Shown piece by piece: positions 33,135-46,351 of a stretch of DNA of 64,000 nt. A program made the position numbers and the translations under genes. Below the pieces are notes generated by a model that was not told the DNA's origin, searched no databases, and saw nothing but the letters and a program-made list of their open reading frames with translations. Source of the stretch: Cryptomeria japonica (Eukaryota > Streptophyta > Pinopsida > Cupressales > Cupressaceae); contig NC_081409.1 in the NCBI RefSeq assembly GCF_030272615.1, positions 207,559,190 to 207,623,189 on the forward strand, given 5' to 3'. Position 1 is the stretch's first letter. Each line of letters starts with the position of its first letter.

Positions 33135-34030
33135 TTGTTTTTGTAAGGAAGTTAAATAGTGAAAAAACTTCCTACACTAACCTTGAGAGGAGGGTAATGC
33201 AAAAACTTTTACAGATTGTCACAACAGTTACAAAAAATAGAAATAGATATAATAACATTAAAACCATAACACAATGATTTATGTGGAGAAAACCCTTTCG
33301 GGAGAAAAACCCCACACTCCAAAAGCTGCCCAATATATTATTCAACAATCAAAACAGATTACAATATACTTGCAGAACAAGCTCTTTGCAGGAGTACCAC
33401 TAGTCAAAGATTCAGAGGTAACTCAATAGCCATAAGACTTTTACACACACCCTCTATCTCAGGCACCTCATATATAGGAGATACAATACAGGAAACCGTC
33501 AAACAGTATAACAAAACCATGGGCTAAAACCATCCAATAAGTTGTAGTCGACCTTATCTCTCTTTTAGATGTCCTATGGCATGTTAAAACACACATCAAC
33601 ACATGTCCCTCCCTTTTACAATTCATTTATGTGTTCGATGTGTTTAATATTTCCTATTTCAAGGGTACAAACTTCTGAAGGCTATAACTTGTGAACCGTT
33701 TGTCTGATTGACAAACTGTTTGAAGCATCAAAAAGCTAGTGAAGTACTCTATTTCCTCGTAAACTGCTACACTACGCCCACTTTTCAGAGTATTTCGAAG
33801 CCTCTAAAGTCCTCAAAATCAAATTTAAACCTTTCAATGGATCACTCCAAAATGAAAAAATTTAATATCTTCAAAACTAACTGTGATCTTGCGATGTAAC
33901 TTTACTAGAATTTTTATCTAGCCAACTAGAAGTTTCGAGGAGAATTTCTCATCATTTCATACTCAAATGAAAACTTACTATAAATAGTAACCTCATATAA
34001 ATGCAAGGTTGAGACACCATTTTCCCAACA
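33135..34030 (-). repeat. Copia 3' LTR
   Basis: On the minus strand it starts at 34030 with TGTTGGGAAAATGGTGTCTC, directly after CAAGTGGGAGATT, a typical copia PPT-to-LTR junction. A TATA-like CTATATATG is at 33477-33469. A conserved GGGGTTTTTCTCCCGAAAGG block near 33290-33315 lies in R/U5. The distal end near 33135 is approximate because no second LTR is present to compare. Confidence 0.75.
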
Positions 34031-34299
34031 AATCTCCCACTTGTCAAACACCTTGCAAGAGCAAAGGGAGTATCAATACAATAAATCAATTGCTAGGGGC
34101 CATGAGGCCCATAGACTCCGAGCACCATCTGAACTTCTTTGTGATCACAACCTTAGTTAAACAGTTTGCAACTTATATCAAAGTTTCTACCTTAACCAGC
34201 TTCACCCTGCCATCTTCGACCATATCTCTGACAAAATGATACTAAACGTCAATGTGCTTGGTCCGGGCATGAAATGTCGGGTTCTTAGCTAGACAGATT
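34031..34299 (-). pseudogene. Copia RNase H C-terminus (after the solo LTR)
   Basis: The minus strand reads AKNPTFHARTKHIDV, a stop, YHFVRDMVEDGRVKLVKVET and KFRWCSESMGL, the standard end of copia polyproteins (pattern NPxFHxRTKHID, HFVRE). It continues the frame broken at 35477. Confidence 0.88.
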
Positions 34300-35476
34300 T
34301 GTAATGTTCCCTTCTAACATAACTTGGAATTCTGGGACAATGACTTGAATTCCTTATATTTATTATGGATTATTGAGTCTGATTTTTTCTTATGAGTTAT
34401 GTAATTGATAATATGAAGACAAATCAATATAGAATGATACTTCTTATGTCACTTGTTGTTTCTGATGTCTATAATTAAGGGTATGCTTCAGTAAACTGAA
34501 TTGATATTCTTATTGTATCTAATATAGTAATTTACATCTACATTAAGATCTAAGTCATTATTGTCTATGGAAATACTCGAAGCGATGTCTGATTATATTA
34601 TCGCTTGAAGCAAGTGTTACCTCTTAGAATTACTTGCAATGATCGTATAACCTGCAATTTCTAATATTGATAGTGAATGCTCGCTAGAAGATAGGGCAGT
34701 TTTTGTTGCTCCTCTAATTGAAGTATGCATCCAACAATGGGTCTTCGGCTTGTCTCTCTTCAGTTCTTCCAAACGGAGATAAAACAATATATACAAAGGT
34801 TGTTGTGTCTGATATACGATTTGCACTTCCCGCACTCCCTTAGATCCGAACTTCTGGATTTTCCTTGGTATGATTTCACCAGTAATGTGGGTTGATAATT
34901 TTTGGTTCTCACAGGATAGATTCCCCCTTGGAATGAATTCGAACGAACTTATATATGATAGAAGAGAGGCATTTCTTCATAAAGATGACTTTCCTTATGC
35001 AAAACACACCCCTTCACATTAGTTGCCACCTCTGTTATTATAAACGATGTCAATTAATTTATAAATAGTCCAGTATTATCGATGCTCATAATTTAATCAA
35101 TTTATATCGTTAGGTGGCGATACTTGATGAAATTGGATGTTTCTTTTAATATACCGTTGCCATCCTTATTTGCTTATAAATACATTGATAAAAGCTAATC
35201 ATTGATTAGTCACCAATATTATAGCCTCGGGTCTAATCGATGCTAATGTTACTATATCTGACTTCTGATTATGATAGTTTTTCTAGGCTTCCCTTTCATT
35301 GATTGTATATTGTTTGTGAGTAGACCATATAAACTTGGATGCTTGCAAGTCTTCATATTTTATAACTTGGGTCTTGGATCATCCACTAGCCTTTATTCAT
35401 ATCATTTATAAAGATAATAAAAGGAGTTTTCTCAAAATTAATACTATTTGATGACCTTCAGTTTGGGGATATTACA
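34300..35476. mobile_element. Solo LTR (1,177 bp) inside copia pol
   Basis: The ends form an imperfect terminal inverted repeat, TGTAATGTTCCC at 34300 and GGGGATATTACA ending at 35476, so it is TG...CA bounded. Flanks are AGATT (34295-34299) and AGATC (35477-35481), a 5-bp duplication with one change. The interrupted copia RNase H reads ...DTQSAI before and AKNPTFH after the insert. TGTAAT...ATTACA termini suit a gypsy LTR. No coding region; orientation not determined. Confidence 0.85.
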
Positions 35477-36290
35477 AGATCGCACTCTGAGTGTCACAAT
35501 ACACTGTCACAGCTCCTTGTTTTATTCTAATGTTTTAACATAGTCTCTTAAGTAAAATGGCCTCTTTACAAGCATGAGTAGCTGCCATATACTCTACTTC
35601 AGTAGTGGACAAAGCAACCACAGCCTGTCGCTTACTCATCCAACTAATTGCACCACTAAATAAAGTAAACACATAAGCACTAATGGATCTACTGCTATCA
35701 ATATGACCTGCCCAATCTGAATCCACATACCCATGAATATCAAGAGAAAACACGTCTCCAATTGAATTACCACGATAACACAAAGAATACTCTGAGGTAC
35801 CCTTCAAATATCTGAAGACTCTTTTGACTGCATCCTAATAAACTCTACCAGGATTAGACATATATCTGGACAAAACTCCCACTGCTTGGGCAATGTCTGG
35901 TCTAGTATAGACCATAGCATACATAAAACTTCCAACTACACTTTGGTAAGGCACTATGCTCATATCCTCCATCTCTGATTGGGATGTAGGACAATTTGCA
36001 GCAGATAGTTTCATTCCAACTATAAAAGGATCACACAATGGTCTACAATCCTACATTTTGAACCTCTGTAACACTGAATTCACATACTTACTCTAGCCTT
36101 GCCATAGCTTTCTATTCATTCTATCTCTTCTAATTTCCATCCCAAGAATATGTTTCACTGCACCAAGATCTTTCATTTTAAAATTAGCAGCGAGCTAAGA
36201 CTTTAGTTCTGAAATCATACATTTCCCTTTACCAATGAATAACATATCATCAACATACAATGCAATGTATAGGAAATCATTTACCGGTTT
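35477..36290 (-). pseudogene. Copia reverse transcriptase and RNase H
   Basis: RT starts near 36285 with NDFLYIALYVDDMLFIGKGK; the catalytic YVDD is at 36257-36243. MKDLGAVKHILGMEI and the linker SVVGSFMYAMVYTRPDIAQA (35835-36038) follow. RNase H is at 35535-35807, with GYVDSDWAGHIDSSRS, SWMSKRQAVVALSTTEVEY and HACKEAI, all canonical. Stops at several CAG or Trp positions break it. RT copies the element RNA and RNase H removes the template. Confidence 0.92.
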
Positions 36291-38858
36291 CTCCAACCTT
36301 ATATTTCATGTGGTTGGTCCTTAGGAATTTCTTCTCTTTCTCAGATTCAGTGTCTTCATCATCTGCATCTATCGATGCTGGTTTCTTAGCTTTTTGCTTC
36401 TTTCTTTTAACAGTTTTTTATGGTGTGATGAAAGAATAAGTATCTGGTATATTACTGGGAGGGGGGGTGAATCAGTAAATTGAAAAAATGATACAAACTT
36501 CCCAATCTCAATCTCAATCACACAAAGTAAACTTATCAATGAAATATCTCTGTCAAGATAAAAACTCATAAGAAAACTAGTTGACTATTATAGCAACTTA
36601 ACAGTAAACAACATTAAACTTGTAAACATCCAAATGCTTTATCATATGTCAACAGACTTCATTTCTCAATTCTTTTGGTTATCATGTCTTATCAGAATAG
36701 TTAAGTAGTTAATCAAATCAATCATAAGATCGTAACCACAAAAACATTCACCACATGATTCAAATATTTTTTACGTAGAAACCCAAATGGGAAAAACCAC
36801 GGTGAGATGAGACTCACAAGATAACTATCTGAACTCTTCTGAAGTTCGCCCTGTTAGGAGCCAAGCCTGTTAAAGCTTTGCAAAAGTCTTGTTAAGAAAT
36901 GGTCCTGTTAAGAATCACCCGATTAAGGGACTGACTACAAATGCCTTGTTAGAAGCAAGTACCCTGTTAGGAGTAACCTCGGTAGAGGATTTGAGAATCC
37001 AAGCTAATGGATCACCTTGTTAGAGGATTTAAGAAGTAACCAAGCTTGTTAGAGCTTACCCGGTTAGGGGATTTCAGTTCTGTTGTAATTGTTAGAAAAT
37101 AACAGGATTTTGCTTGATTTGTCTTAATAGAACTACACTTGCTTGATCAGATCCTTTTAAGCTTCTATTTGCCTTTACTCAAATTGCAGACTCATTATCC
37201 GATTCGGCAACCACACACTCAACTGATTTCTACCAACACCTTTTATAAAACAACTTAATCGATCTTATAACAAATCAATTAGGATGGTAAAACAACAAAA
37301 ACCTAATTCTCTCAAAGAGATTACAAACAAATTGTTTTAAGTATGACAGTTGGATTTACATAGCAATTTGTACACATCAATCAAAAAAACTCCAACCGCT
37401 CCTTGATCACTACTTCATCGGACTTAGTAACTCATCACGTGCTTTGCATTAGATGCAATACACTTTGCTCATTACCTAGACAAAAATGCCCAAAACATTT
37501 TGAACTTGTCTTCATACAATGATCACACGTGTCATCATCATTACCGCTCATCATTAGATTATAAACCAACATAGCCAATTCAACAACCTTAATTGGTTAG
37601 GATTTAACAAAAACAACTGGTAGGGTTTACCGATTACATTACATAGATAGGATTTAACCTTTTATACCAGTTACCGGTTTAACTCACAAACTTACATACC
37701 GGTTTACAATATCCTCCACAAAGCTCTTCCTACCAATTACAAGACAATATCAATAATAACAACAATATCAACAATATCATTACCGGTTAATTGACATCAA
37801 TGACAACATAACATATCATTAATGCAATCTTCATGTAAATGCCAACAGTTTTAACCGGTTCAATTGAAGAATCAACAACCTTTCCTCTTTTCTGAAACTA
37901 AATCTTTGAAGATTTAACTATTGGTTTCTCTTTTTCTGCACCTTTCCCTTTTCTAGCTCTAGTTTGCATACCAGTGGAGGTGCTGGTTGGAGTAGTAGAT
38001 GTTCCAGCCTGTTGAGCAGCATGCTTTGCTCTAGATTCAGCAATAGCTTCCTTTTGTGAATCCATCTTTCTCAATAAAAGCTTTAACTTCCTTTCTAAAT
38101 TTCTTATCACTAGTTGGTTAAGTTCTGAGTGCACTTGAAGGGATTTATCCTTGTAAGTGTCAAAACGTTCTAGTATTGAATCAACCGATTGTCCAAATAG
38201 ATGATCAGCATATTCAATTAATAGTTCTTTATCAACTTCATATCCCATGGGCATAACCCAAGCAGTCCGAGGTTCTACAGCTTCCATCATACAAATATTT
38301 GTGTCCACCATAAAACAAATTGTTTTCTCATACCGGTTAACTACCTCTGCAGGTATCCTTTCTCTTGCATGCATTTTCTTCTGAAAATCCTTGAAGTATT
38401 CCCATGAAATATTATCAAAATCATTACGTAGCATCCTAATGGTATTCTTCATTTGCATCAAAGAAGGTGTACCTCCATTCCATTGAATATCACTAATACC
38501 GGGAAAATAATTTTGAAAATAAAAGAATAGACCAAGAATGAGTTGACAAAATTTGAACCTCAATCTTTTGTCCTTCTTATCGGCCTCTAGGTTCAGCATC
38601 AATTGACTTCTCAATGCTTCAGAGAGATCATAATCAGTATCTTCTTTGATCATCCGGTAAGCAGTATGAATAGCAGCTACCGGTACATTGTTCATCGTGC
38701 TTGAGTAGTATACCCTGTAACCAATCACCGCTGAAACATATTTCACTGTCGGATCACTAATATTGTTCACTGTCATTTCTCTACCATCTCATTTGGATCT
38801 TGTTGGCTTTTCTACATCATTCTTTGGAATGGATCTTAGTAAAGGGACCTCACCAGTT
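36290..38858 (-). pseudogene. Unknown retroelement-like ORF, 3' segments (split by a solo LTR)
   Basis: The main block 37898-38776 (292 codons) contains GYRVYYSSTMNNVPVAAIHT, LILGLFFYFQNYFPGISDIQ, a coiled-coil-like NQLVIRNLERKLKLLLRKMD and a Ser/Thr/Gln-rich tail. A TAG at 37898-37900 is followed in the same frame by FQKRGKVVDSSIEPVKT. After the solo LTR the frame continues VKRKKQKAKKPASIDADDED (36300-36412). The 5' part lies at 47902-48308, beyond the gypsy insertion. I do not recognise the family; the setting between gag-like and copia pol sequences suggests a retroelement-encoded or gag-like protein. Confidence 0.7.
36418..37847 (-). mobile_element. Solo copia-type LTR (1,430 bp) inside the unknown ORF
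   Basis: It starts on the minus strand at 37847 with TGTTGGCATTTACATGAAG. GTTTT occurs on both sides (37848-37852 and 36413-36417), a 5-bp target duplication. The inner part has degenerate CTTGTTAGAG/CCTGTTAGGAG words (about 36845-37075) and an AACCGGTAA-rich stretch (37610-37800). The outer end CACACCATAA departs from the usual CA by three bases. Host-ORF residues on either side join in one frame, which supports the boundaries. Confidence 0.8.
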
Positions 38859-38863
38859 GCACA

Positions 38864-39927
38864 TGTGTGTGTGAAAAGTGGATCGTATCTGTATCTGGAA
38901 TACACAACACTTCAATAAGTCATTAGATGCATCATTAGTAAATCAATCAACAATGAACAATAAACCATCACAAAGCGACCTATTGCATTCTAGTAGATGC
39001 GAGTTTAGTCTTGCTCTCAGATTTTTATATGCAATACCAATGACTAGACAACATCTAAACGAAGGATTTAATCTATATGAGTACGAAATTGAGCTAAATG
39101 AATGCAAGATTAAGCTAGATAAACGCAAGATATGCAAGATATGCAAGATTAATGAATATTAGGCTAACATGATTAAGCTATGAATAAATTTAAGCTAAAT
39201 GATTTAACGAATATGCAATAACTAATATGCAAATAGTCTCAATACAAAATCTTAATGAACCTAGAGAAAAAACAACATAATAACAATATATTCTCCAGGA
39301 TCCTTGATTAGGAGATGAGAGCCTGAATTTATAGAAAATTCTTGGAAAGAAACTAACAATCGAGATCAAATGATGATGAGCGGTCAATATTTTCCAAGAA
39401 GAAGCACAACCCAAGTGAATTGATGTGATTGGCTACTTTTCTTAGTTTTAAAGGAAATTGAACTAAAATTAAGATTAAAAAAAAAACTGATTTATTCTCT
39501 ATTTTAATCTATTTTGAGATTTAATTGTTTTAATTGTTTTTCTGAGATTTTTTCAATTTTTAATTTGATTTTCAAGATTATCTCCATTTGATTTCTTTTC
39601 TCAATTTTTAATTTATTTTTTTCAATTTAACTCTTTCTCCAATTAATTCATTTTTTGATGATTTAATGGAAAATTGATTTATTTAATTAAATATACTAGG
39701 ATATTTAATAAAATAAATAGGATATTTGTTTTAAATGATTTACTTGGAGTGATTTAATTAATTAAATAAATATTTAATTAATTCAGAGTGATTAATTTGC
39801 CATGTGACATTGATGATTTAAGAAATTAATTGTGTGCTCAAGGTTGATTTAATTGCCTTTGGTTAGGACCTTGGTGATGTCGAGATTAGGGGCCCATGGT
39901 TTAGATGACCATTTTTAAGGTATTAAA
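38864..39927 (-). repeat. 3' LTR of the gypsy element
   Basis: On the plus strand it begins TGTGTGTGTGAAAAGTGG and ends GGTATTAAA, where the other LTR has GGTATTACA. It carries a duplicated ATATGCAAG unit near 39127-39146 that the mate lacks. By eye, about 17 substitutions occur in the first 330 aligned positions, so the insertion is old but recognisable. Confidence 0.92.
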
Positions 39928-39945
39928 TTTGCCCCTCTTTGAATT
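39928..39945 (-). promoter_or_regulatory. Polypurine tract of the gypsy element
   Basis: The minus strand reads CAAAGAGGGGCAAA immediately before the LTR, the expected plus-strand primer position. It fixes the element orientation. Confidence 0.75.
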
Positions 39946-42464
39946 AATGTGCGAGCAGTGCATTGGTTCAAATAATAGTTGATGTCTAGGAGATGTCAGT
40001 TCTGAACTTGATTGATCACGAACCAGATGAAGAGCAAGGTATTCAGCTTGTTTGAAGTGATGAAACCGAACAGATTTAATTAAAGCGATATCGATCCTGA
40101 ACTTGATTGAACTAGGACTGATGAAGAGAAAAGATACCGAACTTGAACTTGATGGATCAAGAAGCAGATCTTATTGATCTAGAGCTTGATTGAACTAGAG
40201 ATAGTGAGTGAAGATAAAACCAATCTTGAACTTGATGGATCAAGACACGATGAGTGAAGATAAACTATTCAGCTTGATTTGATGCGATGAAACTAAACAC
40301 CTACTTAGATTGAGCATGTGATAAAAGATACTCTTTAAACCCTTGATTGAGTTTAAACAAATAATCAGCTTGATGAAAAGAGATGAAACTGATTAACATT
40401 AAGAGACTAATTTATATGAAGACAATATTAGCTTGATTTGATGCGACGAAACTGATATGCCCCTAGAGATTGATTTGATTCAGATGATCAAGAAATCTCA
40501 ACTTGAAATGAAGCAATGAAGCTGAGATGCCCCTAGTGATAAGGTCTTGTTTGATATTCCATAAAGATTAGTTGCTCGACTTGTAATGAAGATTTTGAAA
40601 TAAATTATCGACTTTGAGGATGTGATCATTGATGATAATGATGTCATGAGTATGCCCCCTCGGGAGTGAAATCAAAAGATTGACAGGTTGCGCAATGATT
40701 TCAAGCAATTTGATAAAAAGATTAAGTGATTAATGATTTAAGCGCAAAGAATGATTCAGAGGGCCATTTGAAGATTTAGCATTGATTGATGAGAAATTGA
40801 GCATAAATTGAAGAAAAGAATGAGCATTTGATGAGCATTTGTGCGAAATTTTGACTAGAGAAGTGACGTCAGATTTTGATTTCGATCCCGAAAATGGACT
40901 CGGGACAGTTGATTTAGCTTAGGATATAAGTTTTACATCAATCGGAGAAAGTTTAAAAATTAGGGTTTTGGCTATATAAGGGGTTCAATGTATCATTGTC
41001 AATTTTATATGATTCTTGCTTCGATGAGACATTGTATTTGACAGTTGATATCATTTGTACTCTTGGACATTGAGATTATGATGAGATATATGAGCTCTTG
41101 ATTTGATTTCATCATACTTGTGTTTATTGATTATGAGATGTCTTTCTATATGCTTTATTCTATATGTATGTATGTCTTTTCAATATGGATGTATGCAATG
41201 GAGATGTGTATGCATGTTGTTGTTTTTAATTTCTTTTCTTATGCAAATAAATGATGAAAATGAGTAACCAGTAATGCAAATGTTTATTTTTCTTCATGCC
41301 ATAATATGAATGCAAATAAGTAATAATGAAATGTATGGATCTATATAAGATTCTTATGTATGCATCTAACATCTCAATACATGAGTACTAGATTGGAGAA
41401 ATGATGATGAATAAGATACCACTTAGCTGATAAATGATGATGCTTCAAACTCTCATTCAAAAGATAAAGAGATCATTGTTATCATGTCGAAATCACTCGA
41501 AATGAATAAAATTTAGAATGAATGTAACCTAAACCTAGTCACTGGATTTGGAATGCTTAATTTTCATAACTGAGCATTTACAAACAAAGCAAGCAAAATA
41601 GAGTTCCTTCCTTTATATATGCAATATCAATTATCTTGTCTGCAATGGCCCTTTTTGTTGTTCATATCTTTGGACAGATTATGCATGCATCCGGATTGCA
41701 CATTAAAGTAATTCCCTCAAAAAATTCAAAGAAATGATGCCAACCTCCCTGTAGCATACAAATAAGTAGAGTTGAGGTATGTCTGGCGATTTCACCTTGA
41801 TGTGAAGGCACTTATCATAGACACCCAGCTGATTAGATGTTTCTGGATCATCAGAATCACTCCTATAAGAAGAAAACAAAGAAAAGTATTATGCCCCCAA
41901 TCCTTGCTCCTCTTAGTCAAGATAGACTTCCTCAAGTTACTCAGAGGGCATAATAATCGAAAACCAATGTAAAAGATAGCATGCAAAGAAAATCCAATCA
42001 TATCTCAAACTATTTAGTGATTGTTTTCAGTAATCTTGTTTTGCTTGTTTACTCAGTGATAAAACTCTTCAGTAGTTTGTAGACGGATGACTGACTTGGA
42101 TTGGATGACCTGGTACTACTGAAAAAAAGATGACTTGGTTGATACTACTTAGGACATGTAAATTGATCCGTAGATTACCCTAAAACTAGGACATTGATCG
42201 GTTTCAAGCCATGAGGGTTCCAAAAGAACCAGATTGTCACAAAGGGAACTAAAAGATATGTACAAGCTAAAGCAAAGATGCACTAAAGTGGGAATGAATA
42301 GGAAATGCCAAATTTGTGTTGATAGATGGAGCACTTCAGTACAAGAGGCACTTGTTTACCAAGTTTTCACCTTCTTGGCAGAGATCTTCTTTTTTTTTTT
42401 CACTATGATTTTTAGAATTTTTTTAAGGACATTTTAGTTATACAGGTTGTTGGAGAAGAGAATC
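39946..42464 (-). other. Long 3' non-coding region of the gypsy element with CTTGAT repeats
   Basis: No gene. Between about 39990 and 40560, words such as GAACTTGAT, CTTGATGGATCAAG (near-palindromic, twice at about 40157 and 40222), TTGATGCGATGAAACTGA and ATGCCCCTAG recur irregularly. The rest is AT-rich. Confidence 0.6.
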
Positions 42465-42650
42465 TTAAGTGAATAATTTCTTCAAGTGGATGGTGTTGAT
42501 CGGTTCATGGAGCTGTTCTCCTTCCGATGTTGAGAGTTGATAGGCACGAGAGCCAAAGACTGCAGTAACAATATAGGGACCCAGCCAGTTGGGTTCAAAC
42601 TTCCCTTTGTGGTCTTGAAAATGTTGATTTTTAGGATTTTCTCAGCTATG
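42465..42650 (-). pseudogene. Gypsy integrase C-terminal tail
   Basis: The frame KGKFEPNWLGPYIVTAVFGS, RAYQLSTSEGEQLHEP and INTIHLKKLF ends at a TAA at 42465-42467. This is the end of plant gypsy pol (pattern KFxPNWEGPYxV ... NxxHLKxF). Nothing upstream matches pol, so a large deletion or replacement removed the rest. Confidence 0.85.
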
Positions 42651-43967
42651 TCGTCAGTATGTAGACCTATATGACATGATGATCTATAGAATGCATATGG
42701 AGACTATGATTTTTTGATATAACCTATGTTAATGCAATATGTATGATGAAGATGCATTTCCTATTCAAACAAGGATGATCGTGTTTGTTTAGCATTTCGT
42801 AATACACCAATTGAATTGGAGGTACAAAAATTTCATAGATAAGCGGTCAATCGATCCTTAAGGTCCCTCAGAACAAACAAATTAACACACCTAGTGACTA
42901 GGATTTACAAATGGAGACACAGAAAACTTCCCCATTGATTCTTCAAACTTTTATCTTCTTTTGCCCATGTGAGTGCAAATGAGTTGATTCCTACTCTTGT
43001 GTTCACTAAAGATCCTTAGGATCCTATATGACTAGCTACGTGAATTATTATAACTTCAAAAACATCTCGAATAGAGCCTTGCTGCCAGCAAGCTTTTAGA
43101 GCTTTGACGAGGTTATAGACTGTAATTTCTCAAATATTTCTCCATTGCCAGCAAGTGTCCATAGCCATGATGGAGTTACTTGCATGTTCCCATAGTCAAG
43201 CTTTTTGTCACACTTTATATGCGTGATATTTCAGTTATATATCATTGCTCTTTTTCCTTGAGATGAATATTTGGAATAGCACTTTTTCTCTTTTTATATT
43301 TTCTTGCGTTGACTTGTAAGTAATGAAACCTACTTGGGTGTGACAATTACAGCGGCACTGAAGTAGAATTTTATATTTTTTACTAGTCATATGATCAACT
43401 AGGTGTCTAGAATGAATTAGAGATTTTATTTATGTATTTGAGATATAGCAATTGATAGATTTTGAGTTACCAAGTCTCAAATAGTGAAATCACTACCCAA
43501 CCATAACTAAAGTGTCATCACAGGGTAATGTTGAAAATGAATAACCTTAGGACCTCAAGGACTTCATGTTCGAATATCTAAGAAAGGAGACAAACTTTGT
43601 TTGTATTTAATGCAAACAAATGATAAACGTGGATAATTGCCTTGTTTTATTGATGCTGCTATATGCAAATGAAGAAATTTTATGAATGCAATGCATTTAA
43701 AAACTATATGTGATGTAGTGCTTTGAACAAAATGATATGCAATGCAGAAGCAAAATCTGAATTAACCCAGCCCTTAGATATAGTATCGTTTAAGGTGCAT
43801 GGTGTTCATAGGGTCAGGGAGTTTTGTGTAGGTAGATCATTGGTCTTTCTTTGAAGAGTCAGATAAAGATGTATTTCCAAGAAGGACTCAGCTAAGTGTA
43901 CATATCCACCATCTCCAATATTGATCTCCTTATATTTTGGATTTGGTGATGAAACTAGGGTAAATTC

Positions 43968-45124
43968 TTATACAAAGGATTGGATAAGGGTTATGGAAGG
44001 ATGAAAAGGAGGTGCTAGATAATGGATGAGATGTTGAAAGTTTGGTGCAAGAGAGAATGGAAACATTTGCCGGATCACCATTGGCACACATCTTGAGGGA
44101 TGGTGGATTGATGAAGGAAAAGTGGATCTCATATTTTGAGATTTGGATGGAGGAACAACCAAGGATTTTGGGACATAAGGATCCAAAATGGATGAAGGAG
44201 GTGATGGAGAAATAGATTTGGAAGGTTTGGATGGAGGAACAACAATCTTGGATGTCGATTTAGATTTTTCTTTAGATTGTTGTGCTTCAAGGAAATGTTT
44301 AGGGATCCACATGGTTTTTGATTTTTTATGCTTTTGCAGTTCCTTAGAGAGCATTGCTTGTACAAGTGCCTTAGGAACCCATATAGCTTTTGATTTTTCT
44401 TTCTTTTCTCGGTGGGCCTTTGTGTCCTTCTAGATGGATGGAAGGTACACGAAGACGTATGCCTTTGTTGATCCTGCATAAGGGATGGAGGGATATAGGG
44501 TCCTAAAATGGATGGAAGAGATGAAGGGGAATGAATGTATTTGGATTTTGGTTTAATAGGGATACCAATATCTTGAGGAATATCATTGAGGCCATGACCC
44601 TTAATATTGTCTTTAACATGAAGGGGTTCTTGCTTGTGAAGGTTTGCCCCTTTGTGTTTATAAATATTTTGACTTGTAGGATCATGAGAGGGATTTGTAG
44701 GCATAACACATCCTTGAGGTGAACATGGAGGATTATGACAAGGAGATGAAGGTATACTTTGATCTTGACGTTGAAGAGGACCATTGGATAGAGTAGGAAG
44801 GGTGTTTGACTCTTCATTTTGAATAGGATCATTTGAAAAGGTGGAAGAGGCATCATGATATTGCTTAGGAAGGATTATTTGCTCTTGAGATGGAAGTGGA
44901 TCATATTGGAAGAAATGGAAAGGTATAAGGGGATCATCATGGGATTCTAGGGAAATAGGATCTTTTTCAATCATTAGATGGGATTGAGGAGTTTTGGTGT
45001 CTTGATGTTGATTTATGATAGGACTTGGTTTTTCATTTTTCAGATTATCCTCTTGAAATGAAGCCATTTCTAAGGAAGAGGTAATATTGTTGATATGAAT
45101 GGAGGATTCTTGGAAGGTCTCCAT
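43968..45124 (-). pseudogene. Ser/Pro-rich ORF of the gypsy interior
   Basis: 44129-45124 (331 codons) and an overlapping shifted frame at 43968-44354 form one decayed ORF. It has Pro/Ser/Asn/Gln-rich N-terminal sequence with repeats such as PSILGPYIPPSL and SILDPYVPKSL, and a Lys-rich KSKTMWIPKHFLEAQQ block. The position after the PBS suits gag, but no CCHC knuckle or gag fold is recognised. It may be a degenerate gag or a captured sequence. Confidence 0.5.
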
Positions 45125-46351
45125 ATTTTGGCATGATGGGGAAGAATTTTGAGTGGGACTCTCTGGAGTGGGTATGTTTGGAATTGGAGTGCATCATGGC
45201 ATAAGATCTGGGATATTTAAATCTTTAGAGGAACTTGTATCAATATTGGCATTAACTTGGATTTCCATAGGAGATAGCCCTTGACGGTAAACATGAGAAG
45301 TTTCATTGTTTGAAGGAGATGAAGAGCACAACAAACAGTAGGTGTAAAATGATAACAAGCACAACATGCTAACCCTATGGAAATTGGTTGAGAAGGAAAA
45401 CATTTGCCTGCAACCTAAGTACACACCCAATAGCTAATCAAAATATGGTCATTGAGTCTCACGTAATGGGTTCTCAACGTCATATTAGCCGACTCCAAAC
45501 ACTAATGGGGGCATGATATGGCAAGTAATATTGGGGGGAAAACCAGCTATCCCCTTGCACAAAGATTATCCTCCTTTCAGAGGTGAGTCGAGTAGCTTCT
45601 AACCTAAAGTTTGTAGTAAGGGTTTAGTTCGAAAGGACCACCTGACTGTCACGCAAGCGTGATTTAGATACAAAACCCAACATGATGTTGAAACCATGTA
45701 GTCATGCAAGCATGATTTAGACTGTGAGGCCCTACAAGATGCTCAACATGAGACACTCCTCATAAATGAAGCAGTGCCACCGATTATTATGTCTCTTGAG
45801 ACTTTCACCCTAGAAGAATTTTATTATAATGAGTTGGATTCTTGGCTTTGGCTAGACTCACTTGGGCCGTTCCCTCTCACCAAGCCTTAGGGGCTTCTTA
45901 GGAGGCAGACCCTCTAAAGGTATCAATAGATCTCAAACTCTAATAGAAAAAACCTCAAGGTCTGGATTTTTTATTGTCCGAGTGGACAAGAGCATACTCT
46001 CCTACTCTAGATTTTTCCTAAAAACACTTAAAACAAAGTTCTTTCCCTTATATAAATTGAAGTGCTCCTAAAAAGATCAAGAAGATAGAATGTTTGTTTA
46101 TATCTCCCAAGGCAACCTGCAAAGCAAAGATATCAGTAGTTCGAGTTGATAATCTTTGGCAAGCGTATGTTTATTGATTGAATTATTTGTCAAGCGAACC
46201 TGCAAACATTAAAAGCCCAAAATTAGTTGCCAAAATAACATTAAAAAATTATCAAAAGAAAATTCTAGCATGCAAACTGTAAATTAAACTAATCTAACAA
46301 GAATTTCTATTCTTTATGACTATCCTAGTTATGACAGTTTTGATAGTACTA

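Larger units (their letters stand above)
33135..36290 (-). mobile_element. Ty1/copia retrotransposon, 3' half, with an inserted solo LTR
   Basis: In minus-strand order: RT end and RNase H (36290-35477), interrupted by a solo LTR (35476-34300), then the last RNase H residues (34299-34090), a PPT-like GTGGGAGA stretch and the 3' LTR (34030 to about 33135). The 5' half (LTR, gag, protease, integrase) is not attached here. Confidence 0.88.

Noticed and set aside
33708-34239. Short plus-strand ORFs in the copia 3' LTR
   Set aside because: They lie antisense to the LTR and the RNase H tail, which explain the sequence.
44188-44433. Plus-strand ORF with acidic repeats at 44188-44433
   Set aside because: Antisense to the Ser/Pro-rich minus-strand frame of the gypsy interior; repeats are mirrored from that ORF.
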